64,000 nt of DNA from Acidiferrobacterales bacterium (GTDB taxonomy: Bacteria > Pseudomonadota > Gammaproteobacteria > Arenicellales > JAJDZL01): assembly GCA_028820695.1 (NCBI GenBank), contig JAPPIB010000004.1, positions 1 to 64,000 on the forward strand, read 5' to 3'. The notes under the pieces were generated by a model that had not been told where the DNA came from, did not search any database, and saw nothing but the letters and a program-made list of their open reading frames with translations. This document shows positions 44,229 through 53,008 of this stretch, piece after piece. Made by a program: the position numbers and the translations under genes. Each line of letters starts with the position of its first letter. Position 1 is the stretch's first letter.

Positions 44229-45812
44229 ATGTCAGCAGCACATACCGATACACACGACGACCACCACGATCATCGGCCTTCCGGCATCATGCGTTGGCTG
44301 ACCACCACCAACCACAAGGATATCGGAACCATGTATCTGATATTTTCGCTGATGATGTTTTTTGTCGGTGGGGTGATGGCGCTTGCCATACGTGCTGAAC
44401 TTTTCCAGCCCGGCTTGCAGCTCGTCAATCCGGAACTCTTCAATTCATTGACCACCATGCATGCGCTGATCATGATATTCGGTGCCATCATGCCGGGGTT
44501 TGTCGGCTTTGCCAACTGGCTGATTCCGATGATGATCGGAGCGCCGGACATGGCGCTTCCGCGCATGAATAACTGGAGTTTCTGGATTCTGCCTTTTGCC
44601 TTCGCGATGCTCTTGGGCAGTCTGTTCACTGCAGGCGGCGGACCCGCATCAGGGTGGACGCTTTACGCACCCTTGTCAGTTCAGGGTGGCGCCGGTGTGG
44701 ATATGACCATTCTGTCCATTCATATGATGGGAATCTCATCAGTGCTCGGCGCGATCAACATCATCGTGACAATCATGAATATGCGCGCGCCAGGCATGCA
44801 CATGATGAAGTTGCCGCTTTTTGTATGGACATGGCTGATCACCGCGTTCTTGCTGATCGCGGCGATGCCGGTGCTCGCCGGAGCGGTGACCATGCTGCTG
44901 ACCGACCGCCATTTCGGAACTGCATTTTTTGATCCTGCAGGAGGCGGCGACCCGGTCCTGTTTCAGCACATTTTCTGGTTTTTCGGTCACCCCGAAGTCT
45001 ACATCCTGATTCTTCCCGCCTTCGGTATCGTCTCACAGATCGTGCCGACATTTTCCCGCAAGCCACTTTTCGGCTACGACTCAATGGTTTTCGCAACCGC
45101 CGGCATCGCTTTCCTGTCGTTTATCGTGTGGGCACATCACATGTTCACGGTAGGCATGCCACTGGCCGGTGAGTTGTTTTTCATGTATGCGACGATGCTG
45201 ATCGCGGTGCCGACCGGGGTCAAGGTATTCAATTGGGTGGCCACGATGTGGCGCGGCTCGCTCACCTTTGAGACACCGATGCTGTTCGCGATCGCAGTCG
45301 TGTTCCTGTTCACCATCGGCGGCCTGTCGGGACTGATGCTCGCAATCGTGCCGGCGGACTTCCAGTATCACGACACCTATTTTGTCGTCGCACATTTCCA
45401 CTACGTGCTATTCGCCGGTTCCATCATGGCAATGATGGGCGCAACCTACTACTGGTTGCCGAAGTGGACCGGACGCATGTATTCCGAACCGCTGGGCAAG
45501 GCGCATTTCTGGCTGACGACGATATTCTTCAACGTTACCTTTTTTCCACAGCACTTTCTCGGCCTTGCGGGTATGCCCAGAAGGATACCGGACTATGCGG
45601 TACAGTTCTCAGAATTCAATCTGATTTCGTCACTGGGGGCGTTCGGGCTGGGTCTGTCGCAACTCATCATGGTATACGTCATCATCCAGTGCGTCAGAGG
45701 CAGGGCTCAGAAAGCGACCGATCAGGTCTGGGAAGGCGCCGAGGGACTTGAGTGGACCGTATCGTCACCGCCTCCGTACCACACGTTCTCAACACCGCCA
45801 ACGGTGAAGTAG
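44229..45812 (+). CDS. coxA: Cytochrome c oxidase subunit I
   Basis: This 527-residue haem-copper oxidase catalytic subunit has twelve expected membrane helices. Conserved histidine blocks include TTMHALIMI for haem a, FGHPEVYI for CuB with the cross-linked His-Tyr pair, WAHHMFTVG for the other CuB ligands, and VVAHFHYVL for the haem a/a3 ligands. It reduces oxygen to water and pumps protons. It follows coxB by 55 bases and is followed after four bases by a small assembly-like protein gene. Confidence 0.95.
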   Translation: MSAAHTDTHDDHHDHRPSGIMRWLTTTNHKDIGTMYLIFSLMMFFVGGVMALAIRAELFQPGLQLVNPELFNSLTTMHALIMIFGAIMPGFVGFANWLIPMMIGAPDMALPRMNNWSFWILPFAFAMLLGSLFTAGGGPASGWTLYAPLSVQGGAGVDMTILSIHMMGISSVLGAINIIVTIMNMRAPGMHMMKLPLFVWTWLITAFLLIAAMPVLAGAVTMLLTDRHFGTAFFDPAGGGDPVLFQHIFWFFGHPEVYILILPAFGIVSQIVPTFSRKPLFGYDSMVFATAGIAFLSFIVWAHHMFTVGMPLAGELFFMYATMLIAVPTGVKVFNWVATMWRGSLTFETPMLFAIAVVFLFTIGGLSGLMLAIVPADFQYHDTYFVVAHFHYVLFAGSIMAMMGATYYWLPKWTGRMYSEPLGKAHFWLTTIFFNVTFFPQHFLGLAGMPRRIPDYAVQFSEFNLISSLGAFGLGLSQLIMVYVIIQCVRGRAQKATDQVWEGAEGLEWTVSSPPPYHTFSTPPTVK

Positions 45813-45816
45813 AACC

Positions 45817-45933
45817 ATGTCATCGGATCAACTGGCAGCGAACATGTCGAAAAATGCGAAACTGGCTGCACTTCTGGGTGCCATTGCGATTGCGTTTTTC
45901 GTGGCAATCATGGTGATTCAATCCTCGCATTAG
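45817..45933 (+). CDS. Small membrane protein of the cox cluster
   Basis: This is a 38-codon gene with ATG four bases after coxA and stop four bases before ctaG. The product has a short polar start (MSSDQLAANMSKNAKLAA) and one hydrophobic helix (LLGAIAIAFFVAIMVIQ). Position, size and layout match the small cytochrome oxidase assembly proteins annotated between coxA and ctaG in gammaproteobacteria. The exact role in assembly is unknown. Confidence 0.75.
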   Translation: MSSDQLAANMSKNAKLAALLGAIAIAFFVAIMVIQSSH

Positions 45934-45937
45934 TGAG

Positions 45938-46489
45938 ATGAGCGAACCCACCCGGAAAACCCGCCTGTCCAATCGTCGAATTGCGATCGCACTGACCGCA
46001 ACCGTTTTTGTCATGTTCGGTTTTGGCTATGCGCTGGTACCGCTGTATGATCTTTTCTGTGAGATTACAGGTATCGGCGGAAAACCAACCGTTGCTGTCC
46101 AGCAAAGTGACGACCCCGGAATCAATATTGACTTGGACCGGCAAGTCTGGGTGGAGTTTACGGGGAATTCCACCAATGGGCTTCCGTGGACAATCAAGCC
46201 GCAGGTCAGCAAGACAAAAGTCAGTCCAGGTGAAGTTCATGAGGTGAACTATCTGGTCCGGAACACTTCCGGACGGGATATAGTCGGACAGGCGATACCG
46301 AGCGTGACACCGATGCAGTCGGCCCGCCATGTAGTCAAGATCGAGTGCTTCTGCTTCAACAACCAGAGTCTGGCCGCAGGCGAGGAAAAACTGATGCCGG
46401 TACGGTTCTACGTTGATCCGGAATTGGAACAAGATACCCGCACTGTCACCCTGTCATACAGTTTTTTTGAGGTCAGGAATTCCAGCTGA
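45938..46489 (+). CDS. ctaG: Cytochrome c oxidase assembly protein CtaG/Cox11
   Basis: This 183-residue copper chaperone delivers copper to the CuB site of subunit I. It has one N-terminal membrane anchor (about 14-36) and a periplasmic immunoglobulin-like domain. The copper-binding CFCF motif lies near 131-134, followed by EEKLMPVRFYVDP, the Cox11 signature. The gene is tightly placed between the small assembly-like gene and coxC. Confidence 0.92.
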   Translation: MSEPTRKTRLSNRRIAIALTATVFVMFGFGYALVPLYDLFCEITGIGGKPTVAVQQSDDPGINIDLDRQVWVEFTGNSTNGLPWTIKPQVSKTKVSPGEVHEVNYLVRNTSGRDIVGQAIPSVTPMQSARHVVKIECFCFNNQSLAAGEEKLMPVRFYVDPELEQDTRTVTLSYSFFEVRNSS

Positions 46490-46538
46490 CCGAATTACCG
46501 TCTATTCAAAATATACCGATTCACAAAGAGGACAACCA

Positions 46539-47411
46539 ATGAGCGCTAACGGTGATTATTATCTACCAGACCCCAGTCCATGGCCTCTGGTCGCTTCAGT
46601 CGGGCTGTTCACACTGGCCGGCGGATTTGTAATGCTGGTAAACGATGTCAACGTCGCACCGTGGGTGATGCTTGTCGGTGGACTGATCATCGCATTCATG
46701 ATGTTCGGCTGGTTCGGAATTGTAGTCAAGGAAAGTGAGGCCGGACAGTACAACGCACATGTTGACGTGTCATTTCGAATGGGGATGCTGTGGTTTATCT
46801 TTTCCGAAGTCATGTTCTTCGCCGGATTCTTCGGCGCACTGTTCTATCTGCGAAATCTCGCTGTTCCGTGGCTTGCGGAGACCGATATCCTGTGGATGGG
46901 TTTCGACGGCGGATGGCCGACAGCCGGACCGATGGGCCCGGAACTTCTTCCAGCTGACACGGCAGCAGGCGCAGGTCAGTTCTCAACCATTGGCGCATGG
47001 GGAATTCCCGTGTGGAATACGATCATTCTGCTGTCGTCAAGCGTTACCGTTACGTTTGCGCATTGGGCACTGAAGAAGAACCAGCGCACAGCGTTGGTTG
47101 TCTGGATGGCGATTACAGTAGTTTTGGGATTCCTGTTCCTGTATCTTCAGGGCTTCGAATACTTCCATGCCTATTCAGATCTTGGTCTGACACTGGGAAC
47201 CGGAGTCTACGGCGCGACATTCTTCATGCTGACCGGGTTTCACGGTTTTCACGTCACCATCGGCGCCATCATTTTGGCCATCATCACGATACGCTGCGTG
47301 CGGGGACATTTCAAACCTGACCACCATTTCGCATTCGAGGCGGCGGCCTGGTACTGGCATTTCGTCGATACGGTCTGGGTGGGTCTGTTTATATTTGTGT
47401 ATGTTGTATAG
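46539..47411 (+). CDS. coxC: Cytochrome c oxidase subunit III
   Basis: This 290-residue integral membrane subunit has seven predicted helices and the subunit III blocks RMGMLWFIFSEVMFF and HGFHVTIGA. The frame opens 42 codons earlier inside ctaG, but the ATG at 46539 has AGAGGA nearby and gives the normal N-terminus. Subunit III stabilises turnover and oxygen access to subunit I. A hairpin follows its stop. Confidence 0.93.
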   Translation: MSANGDYYLPDPSPWPLVASVGLFTLAGGFVMLVNDVNVAPWVMLVGGLIIAFMMFGWFGIVVKESEAGQYNAHVDVSFRMGMLWFIFSEVMFFAGFFGALFYLRNLAVPWLAETDILWMGFDGGWPTAGPMGPELLPADTAAGAGQFSTIGAWGIPVWNTIILLSSSVTVTFAHWALKKNQRTALVVWMAITVVLGFLFLYLQGFEYFHAYSDLGLTLGTGVYGATFFMLTGFHGFHVTIGAIILAIITIRCVRGHFKPDHHFAFEAAAWYWHFVDTVWVGLFIFVYVV

Positions 47412-47418
47412 GTGCGGG

Positions 47419-47441
47419 TTCAGTCAGAATCACTGACTGAA
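47419..47441. terminator. Hairpin after coxC
   Basis: A perfect 9-bp stem (TTCAGTCAG / CTGACTGAA) with a 5-base loop lies eight bases past the coxC stop and seven before the end of the convergent DUF2909 gene. Neither side has a strong T-run. Confidence 0.45.
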
Positions 47442-47447
47442 GCCACC

Positions 47448-47669
47448 TCACTGCGGCAGGGGGATCGTATTACTGGGTGTGATCCAACCGAAATGGATTC
47501 CCGCGATTATCGTCAACAGGAGAATGACCCAGATCGCGATTCGTGCAGTCAAAGCCCTGACCGTCCGCGTCCCTTTTCCGCGATCCTTGAGCATATACCA
47601 AAATGCTGATCCAAGGCTCCACAGCATCAGAACAAGCAGTACGGCAATGATGATTTTTTCAAACGGCAT
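47448..47669 (-). CDS. DUF2909-type twin-transmembrane protein
   Basis: This 73-residue protein has two hydrophobic helices (about 5-27 and 43-63) around a basic loop (KDRGKGTRTVRALTAR). It matches the small DUF2909 family often found beside SURF1 in oxidase clusters. It is encoded opposite to the cox genes, between coxC and surf1. A role in oxidase assembly is suggested by location only. Confidence 0.75.
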   Translation of the reverse strand: MPFEKIIIAVLLVLMLWSLGSAFWYMLKDRGKGTRTVRALTARIAIWVILLLTIIAGIHFGWITPSNTIPLPQ

Positions 47670-47742
47670 GTAACGCCTTGATGCTTGATGAATTCGGTTG
47701 CTATTTTATCAGTCACACCCATCTGGAATTCGACGCATAAAC

Positions 47743-48465
47743 ATGAAAGTCAGGTTTCGTCCACGACCGGTACCAACTTTGTGTACGATTGTTCTGGTAC
47801 CGATACTGGTGGGATTGGGGCTGTGGCAAACGGATCGGGCGGAGCAAAGAACGGCCACACTTGAGCTGTATACGACACGGATTGATTCACCCCCGATCAC
47901 CATCGGTGCGGCTTTGGAATCACCCGAAGAAATCGAGTATCGTCAGGTGCGTACCGGCGGTACCTGGGATCAGAGTCGGGAATTTTTCCTGGACAATCAG
48001 GTCTCCAGCAGACGGGCCGGCTACCATGTCATCACACCATTGTTACTGCAAGGCGGCACGACCGCGGTTTTGGTGAACCGAGGCTGGATTCCTGCCGCTG
48101 CAGACCGCAGCATTGTGCCGCATACGCAGCCCTTGACCGGCACAGCTGATGTTGTCGGCGTAGCGGTTATCCCCGCACAGGATGCATTCACCCTTGAGGA
48201 TGACGGCCCTCTTGACGAACATTCATCGCCGGTGTGGCAGGTGCTGGATTTCCAGCGATTCGAAGACGCCGCACCCTACTCCTTGCAGGGATTCGTCATT
48301 CAGCTCGACCCTGCGATGACAGGAGGATTCGAGCGCGATTGGAAGCCTCCCAGCGATGAGTGGGTTTTCCGGCATAAGGCGTATGCATTCCAGTGGTTTA
48401 CACTGTGTGCAGCCTTGCTTGTGATATACTTTCTTTTTGCTTTTCGTCCGCACAAAGAGTCCTGA
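47743..48465 (+). CDS. SURF1 family oxidase assembly protein
   Basis: This 240-residue protein has membrane helices at both ends (about 8-28 and 213-233) and a soluble domain between, as in Surf1/Shy1, which helps insert haem a into subunit I. Family blocks are GLGLWQTDRAEQR at the first helix and VNRGWIP near 113-119. The start at 47743 gives the expected N-terminus; the frame opens 15 codons earlier. No ctaA (haem A synthase) gene is between it and ctaB. Confidence 0.88.
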   Translation: MKVRFRPRPVPTLCTIVLVPILVGLGLWQTDRAEQRTATLELYTTRIDSPPITIGAALESPEEIEYRQVRTGGTWDQSREFFLDNQVSSRRAGYHVITPLLLQGGTTAVLVNRGWIPAAADRSIVPHTQPLTGTADVVGVAVIPAQDAFTLEDDGPLDEHSSPVWQVLDFQRFEDAAPYSLQGFVIQLDPAMTGGFERDWKPPSDEWVFRHKAYAFQWFTLCAALLVIYFLFAFRPHKES

Positions 48466-48592
48466 AACAGTTCCATCTACCGCATCATTTGGCCGTTTTA
48501 TTGTCAGGGCCGGTTACCAGGCGGACATTTGGAATTTCCGGCCTTTCACGACATAGATTGAACGCTTAGACCCGACAAGCTGTTACTGAACG

Positions 48593-49507
48593 ATGACGTC
48601 TGAAGTTTCCACCCATACCCGTTCACTTTCGACACGGGAACTGGCCCGGGAATATTATCAAATTACCAAGCCGCGTGTAGTCGGGCTGATCATGTTCACG
48701 GCAATAGCGGGCATGTTTCTGGCATCACCGACACTGCCGGGTATTTCCGTACTCCTATTGGCTACGATCGGAATCGGACTTGCAGCAGCATCTGGTGCGG
48801 CAGTCAATCACGTCCTTGATGAAGACAAGGATTTCCTGATGAAGCGGACGCGGAACCGTCCGTTGCCGTCAGGAACGATCGACACCCGTTCAGCAATGAT
48901 TTTCGCCTGTATGCTTGCAGCCATCTCGATGCTGGTTCTGGTTCTGGGTGTCAACACACTGACCGCGTTTCTGACTTTCGCCTCCCTGATCGGGTATGCG
49001 GTGATTTACACGATTTTTCTCAAGTATGCCACGCCGCAGAACATTGTTATCGGCGGCGCAGCCGGTGCGATGCCACCGGTACTGGGCTGGACCGCAGTGA
49101 CCGGTACGCTGAGTTCGGATGCGGTCCTGCTGTTCTTGATCATATTCTGCTGGACACCCCCGCATTTCTGGGCATTGGCGCTTTATCGTGCGCAGGATTA
49201 CCAGACCGCTGAGATTCCGATGCTGCCAGTCACCCATGGCGAAAAGCTGACAAGGCTGCATGTCATGCTATACACAGTTCTGCTTACCGCGGTGACGATC
49301 ATGCCATTCGCGACAGGAATGTTCGGGTACATCTATCTTTCCGCTGCGCTGGTATTGAACACAGTCTTCATATTGCTGACAGTACGACTCTACGTTCGAT
49401 ATACCGATCAGCTTTCGCGACGGGTTTTCAAGTTCTCGATACAGTACCTCGCCGCCTTGTTCACAATGATGCTGATCGACCACTATCTGATGGCAGCGAT
49501 CGCATAA
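48593..49507 (+). CDS. ctaB: Protohaem IX farnesyltransferase (haem O synthase)
   Basis: This 304-residue UbiA-family prenyltransferase adds a farnesyl group to haem B to make haem O. It has about nine helices, the first aspartate-rich region in NHVLDEDKDFLMKRTRNRPLP-like sequence near 75-95, and the block CWTPPHFWALAL near 187-198. It ends the oxidase cluster. Haem O must still become haem A for an aa3 oxidase, but ctaA is not in the window. Confidence 0.92.
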   Translation: MTSEVSTHTRSLSTRELAREYYQITKPRVVGLIMFTAIAGMFLASPTLPGISVLLLATIGIGLAAASGAAVNHVLDEDKDFLMKRTRNRPLPSGTIDTRSAMIFACMLAAISMLVLVLGVNTLTAFLTFASLIGYAVIYTIFLKYATPQNIVIGGAAGAMPPVLGWTAVTGTLSSDAVLLFLIIFCWTPPHFWALALYRAQDYQTAEIPMLPVTHGEKLTRLHVMLYTVLLTAVTIMPFATGMFGYIYLSAALVLNTVFILLTVRLYVRYTDQLSRRVFKFSIQYLAALFTMMLIDHYLMAAIA

Positions 49508-49538
49508 GTCGTTCGGAACACAGTCTCGGATCAAAAAG

Positions 49539-50927
49539 TTGACCGACACAGATTACAGCCCCGCCATCTGCGCACTGTCTCCACTGGATGGTCGCTACCA
49601 CCATAAAGTTGAGCCGCTTCGTGAGATTTTCAGCGAACTCGGTTTGATCCGTTACCGATTGCATGTGGAGGTTGAGTGGCTGATTGCACTTGGCAGTCTG
49701 GAGCCTGTGGCCGAGCTCAACGAATTCACGCCGCAGACCATCAGCCATCTGCGATCGCTGGTGAATGATTTTTCGGTTGATGAAGGACATGAAGTCAAGG
49801 CAATCGAACGAAAGACCAATCACGACGTCAAGGCGCTCGAATACTACATGAAAGACAGCCTGAGTGACATGCCCGCACTGGCAGGCTCACTGGAGTTCAT
49901 TCACTTTGGCTGCACCTCGTACGATATCAATGACAACTGCTTCGGACTGATGCTGACCGATGCGCGCAATCAGGTTCTGGTTCCGGCGGTTGAGAATCTG
50001 ATCTCACTCATTTCAGATATGGCGACAAGCCTCGCGGACGTTCCGATGCTGTCCCGTACGCACGGACAACCGGCCTCACCAACTACGGTCGGAAAGGAAC
50101 TGCGTGTTTTCGCGCACCGGCTTGAGGGCCAGAATAGATCCTTTGCCGAAATTCCAATCAATGGCAAGCTGAGCGGAGCAGTCGGAAACTTCAATTCGTT
50201 ACATGCAGCCTATCCGGAAATCGACTGGCCTTCGGTCGCCAGGGAGTTCGTCGAGTCCCTGGGCCTGACCTATAACCCGATCACCACACAGACCGAGGCA
50301 CACGACTACATCGCTGAGTACAGTCACTGTCTGCATCGTATCAATTCGATTCTGCTTGACCTATGCCGCGATATCTGGGGCTATATCTCAATCGGATACT
50401 TCTCACAGAAAACCATCGCCTCGGAAGTTGGTTCATCAGCAATGCCGCACAAGGTCAACCCGATCGACTTCGAGAATGCCGAAGGAAATCTTGGAATCGC
50501 AAACGCAATATTCGATCATCTGGCAGATAAACTTCCGGTGAGTCGCTGGCAAAGAGATCTCAGTGACTCAACGGTGTTGAGAAATCTTGGTGTGCCGATC
50601 GGTCATAGCCTCATCGCCTATCAGTCCATCGCGGCCGGACTTGGTAAACTCACTGTGAACCAGTCAAGAATTTCGGAAGATCTCGATCGCAGCTGGGAAG
50701 TGTTGAGCGAGGCGGTACAGACGGTACTTCGAAAACACGGCGGCGAACTCCCCTACGAAAAACTAAAGGAGCTGACGCGGGGGGTTGCCATCTCGGCCGC
50801 TCAAATAGAATCTTTTATCAGCGAACTTGACCTGCCGGACGAGGAAAAACGCAGGCTCTCGGAACTGACCCCTGCCGACTACAGGGGCATCGCCGAACAA
50901 CTGGCCAAAACTACCCCGTCAGGCTAA
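49539..50927 (+). CDS. purB: Adenylosuccinate lyase
   Basis: This 462-residue enzyme of the fumarase/aspartase superfamily catalyses two beta-eliminations in purine synthesis, both releasing fumarate. It is of the E. coli PurB type, with the N-terminal block LSPLDGRYHHKVEPLREIFSE. Superfamily signatures are TSYDINDN near 125-132, SRTHGQPASPTT near 173 and GSSAMPHKVNP near 301-311. The likely start is TTG at 49539. It stands alone between the cox cluster and the secreted-protein pair. Confidence 0.93.
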   Translation: MTDTDYSPAICALSPLDGRYHHKVEPLREIFSELGLIRYRLHVEVEWLIALGSLEPVAELNEFTPQTISHLRSLVNDFSVDEGHEVKAIERKTNHDVKALEYYMKDSLSDMPALAGSLEFIHFGCTSYDINDNCFGLMLTDARNQVLVPAVENLISLISDMATSLADVPMLSRTHGQPASPTTVGKELRVFAHRLEGQNRSFAEIPINGKLSGAVGNFNSLHAAYPEIDWPSVAREFVESLGLTYNPITTQTEAHDYIAEYSHCLHRINSILLDLCRDIWGYISIGYFSQKTIASEVGSSAMPHKVNPIDFENAEGNLGIANAIFDHLADKLPVSRWQRDLSDSTVLRNLGVPIGHSLIAYQSIAAGLGKLTVNQSRISEDLDRSWEVLSEAVQTVLRKHGGELPYEKLKELTRGVAISAAQIESFISELDLPDEEKRRLSELTPADYRGIAEQLAKTTPSG

Positions 50928-50944
50928 CCCCGAACCGCACACCG

Positions 50945-51487
50945 TCAGTTGCACGAAGGAGCGATCTGTTTCAGCAGATAGCGGTCCGAGGCGGTGAGTG
51001 TGAATGTTCCTGATGTAACACCATCATCGATCGAAAATCCAACCTCGGTTGTTTCCGGTAACATCATTGAGCCGACAAATCTGACAATCGATTCATACTC
51101 GGTATCACCCGATCCCCGATAGAAAAACAATCCCGCTGACTGAAATTCGGACGGTGCAAGCCATTGCTGTGTGAATCGTCCCTCAGGTGCGTCCAAAGTG
51201 ACCCTGCTGACGGAAGTTCTGCCAGCGATTTGATTATGCGTGATGATCAGGAACAACCCTGGATTGCAGTTGATCGTCAGTGTCGGCGTGCCGACACTCG
51301 ACGGCTTGGAATACCTGCCCCTGCAAACAATCGAACGTTCCGGTGTGATAACCAGACAGTTTTCCGACTGGATTGGATCTGGTCCGATATGATCACTGCT
51401 ATCAGCTCGCGTGCTCTCAAGACCAAGTAACAGGCCAAGCGCAAGAATCGGGAGGATATGTATTCTGACATCTGTCACCACAAACAC
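50945..51487 (-). CDS. Secreted protein of unknown function, paralogue A
   Basis: This 180-residue protein has a probable signal peptide (about 1-28, ending TRADSSD). I do not recognise the family. Its last third (FSIDDGVTSGTFTLTASDRY, then a cysteine near the end) aligns loosely with the end of the next upstream gene product, and both have a threonine/serine-rich beta-like middle. The two genes are seven bases apart on the same strand and are probably old tandem duplicates. The start is GTG. The mature part has cysteines in pairs, suggesting periplasmic disulfides. Confidence 0.65.
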   Translation of the reverse strand: MFVVTDVRIHILPILALGLLLGLESTRADSSDHIGPDPIQSENCLVITPERSIVCRGRYSKPSSVGTPTLTINCNPGLFLIITHNQIAGRTSVSRVTLDAPEGRFTQQWLAPSEFQSAGLFFYRGSGDTEYESIVRFVGSMMLPETTEVGFSIDDGVTSGTFTLTASDRYLLKQIAPSCN

Positions 51488-51494
51488 GAAACCC

Positions 51495-52019
51495 CTAATT
51501 CTCCAGCTCGGCGCAGTTTGCCACGTATTTGCAGATCACTCGATACTCCTCCCCTGTCAATGCAATCGACCCCTCGACGTTCGCCGACTCAATGGTGAAC
51601 GAGAACTGCTTGGTGTTGGGGTCGGCAAGCCCTGCTACAAGGCCGACATAAACGGGACTGAGCTGACCGATTGGGCTGGGAATGAATGAAGCCCGTTCGT
51701 CCAATACCATCCAAGTGCTGGTGTCTTTCCGTGCGTTCATATCCCAGCTGATTGTTCTCACTTCTGTCTCCGTCGCTGCCTCGAGATGACGAAGCATCAC
51801 TATCTGGCCGCGTTCGAAACACCTAAACAGCGCAAATTCGTCAGCGAGTTCGTGGAAGGCCGGGGCGGAATTGCTGCAGTATAGAATATAGCGGCCCTCA
51901 AGCCAGCAATTCCCATTTCCGAATATTCCGTATAGACTGGGTACCGACTGTGCGTTTGCGCTGCCACCAAACAGGAAAACAACGCAGATAGCAACGAATT
52001 TCAGTTTGCTCAATTTCAC
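51495..52019 (-). CDS. Secreted protein of unknown function, paralogue B
   Basis: This 174-residue protein has a clear Sec signal peptide (about 1-23, ending SANAQS). The mature sequence has cysteines in NCWLEGRYILYC and FRCFERG and near the C-terminus (VICKYVANC). The layout resembles the following gene product: a Cys-rich start, a TRISWDM-like/VTLD-like strand and a final FTIESANVEGSIALTGEEY versus FSIDDGVTSGTFTLTASDRY. The start is GTG. No domain is recognised. It is transcribed away from the pseudouridine synthase gene, with the shared promoter gap at 52020-52282. Confidence 0.65.
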   Translation of the reverse strand: MKLSKLKFVAICVVFLFGGSANAQSVPSLYGIFGNGNCWLEGRYILYCSNSAPAFHELADEFALFRCFERGQIVMLRHLEAATETEVRTISWDMNARKDTSTWMVLDERASFIPSPIGQLSPVYVGLVAGLADPNTKQFSFTIESANVEGSIALTGEEYRVICKYVANCAELEN

Positions 52020-52282
52020 TGGATGTCCGACAAGTCGAGGTCAATGATGCATTCAGTCCGTACATTACACGTACTGAACTGGAGAAAGCGACAATAACGA
52101 TAATTCGAACGGGTCTGAAACTCAAATTTAGATAATTCTGTATACTTTCCAGGCACAGATGAGTTTTTCCTATCTCCCGGAGAACCAATTCAGTCTTTCC
52201 CCGTTGTGGTTGTGCCGGAATCAGGATGAGCAATACCGGTTACACAATTCAGTGAATCCTCAAACTGTATTCGCAATCTGAT

Positions 52283-53008
52283 ATGAGACTTTCAAAATAT
52301 CTGTCACAAAATGGAATCTGCTCGAGACGGGAAGCCGAGAGTTTCATTCGCAGAGGATGGATCAAGGTCGATGGCGAGGTTGTTCGACGGTTGGGCACAA
52401 CAATCTCCAACGGCAGTCAGGTCGCTCTTCATCCTGAGCTTCAGAAATTTCAGGCCAGTCTCACTACAATCCTGATGAACAAGCCTGTCGGCTATGTGTC
52501 CGGCCAACCCGAGAAGGGTTATAAGCCAGTGCTGTCCCTGCTGACGAAACCTAGACAGCACATCAACCCCGGGCAATCGGACGGCCCAAGCGTCAGGTGG
52601 CCGATCAGGAATCTTGCGCCGGCGGGTCGGCTGGATATTGATTCCAGTGGTTTGTTGGTGTTCACACAGGACGGCAGAATCGCACAGCGGTTGATCGCAC
52701 CGGACTCTGCCGTGGAAAAGGAGTACCTGGTCAGAGTGGACAGGAAAGTGACAGATCAGCAGATTCGGAATCTGGCCCACGGCCTTACGCTGGATGACGT
52801 CAAACTCAAACAGGCAAAAGTCGAGCTTTTGGATGCAGACTATATGCGGATCGTTCTGACCGAGGGTCGAAAAAGGCAAATCAGGAGGATGTGTAATCTG
52901 GTCGGACTGGAAGTAAAAGGACTGAAACGTGTCCGGATCGGGCAGGTTCGTCTCGGTTCCCTTAAATCGGGTATGTGGCGAGTGCTCACACAACAAGAAA
53001 AATTCTGA
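52283..53008 (+). CDS. RsuA/RluB/RluF-family rRNA pseudouridine synthase
   Basis: This 241-residue enzyme has an N-terminal S4 RNA-binding domain (about 1-60, RLSKYLSQNGICSRREAESFIRR) and a catalytic domain with the active-site aspartate in AGRLDIDSSGLLV near 112-124. The RKRQIRRMC block near 194-202 is the family's second signature. The S4 domain followed directly by this motif fits RluF or RsuA; I cannot choose the target uridine. The next gene starts immediately after its stop. Confidence 0.88.
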   Translation: MRLSKYLSQNGICSRREAESFIRRGWIKVDGEVVRRLGTTISNGSQVALHPELQKFQASLTTILMNKPVGYVSGQPEKGYKPVLSLLTKPRQHINPGQSDGPSVRWPIRNLAPAGRLDIDSSGLLVFTQDGRIAQRLIAPDSAVEKEYLVRVDRKVTDQQIRNLAHGLTLDDVKLKQAKVELLDADYMRIVLTEGRKRQIRRMCNLVGLEVKGLKRVRIGQVRLGSLKSGMWRVLTQQEKF

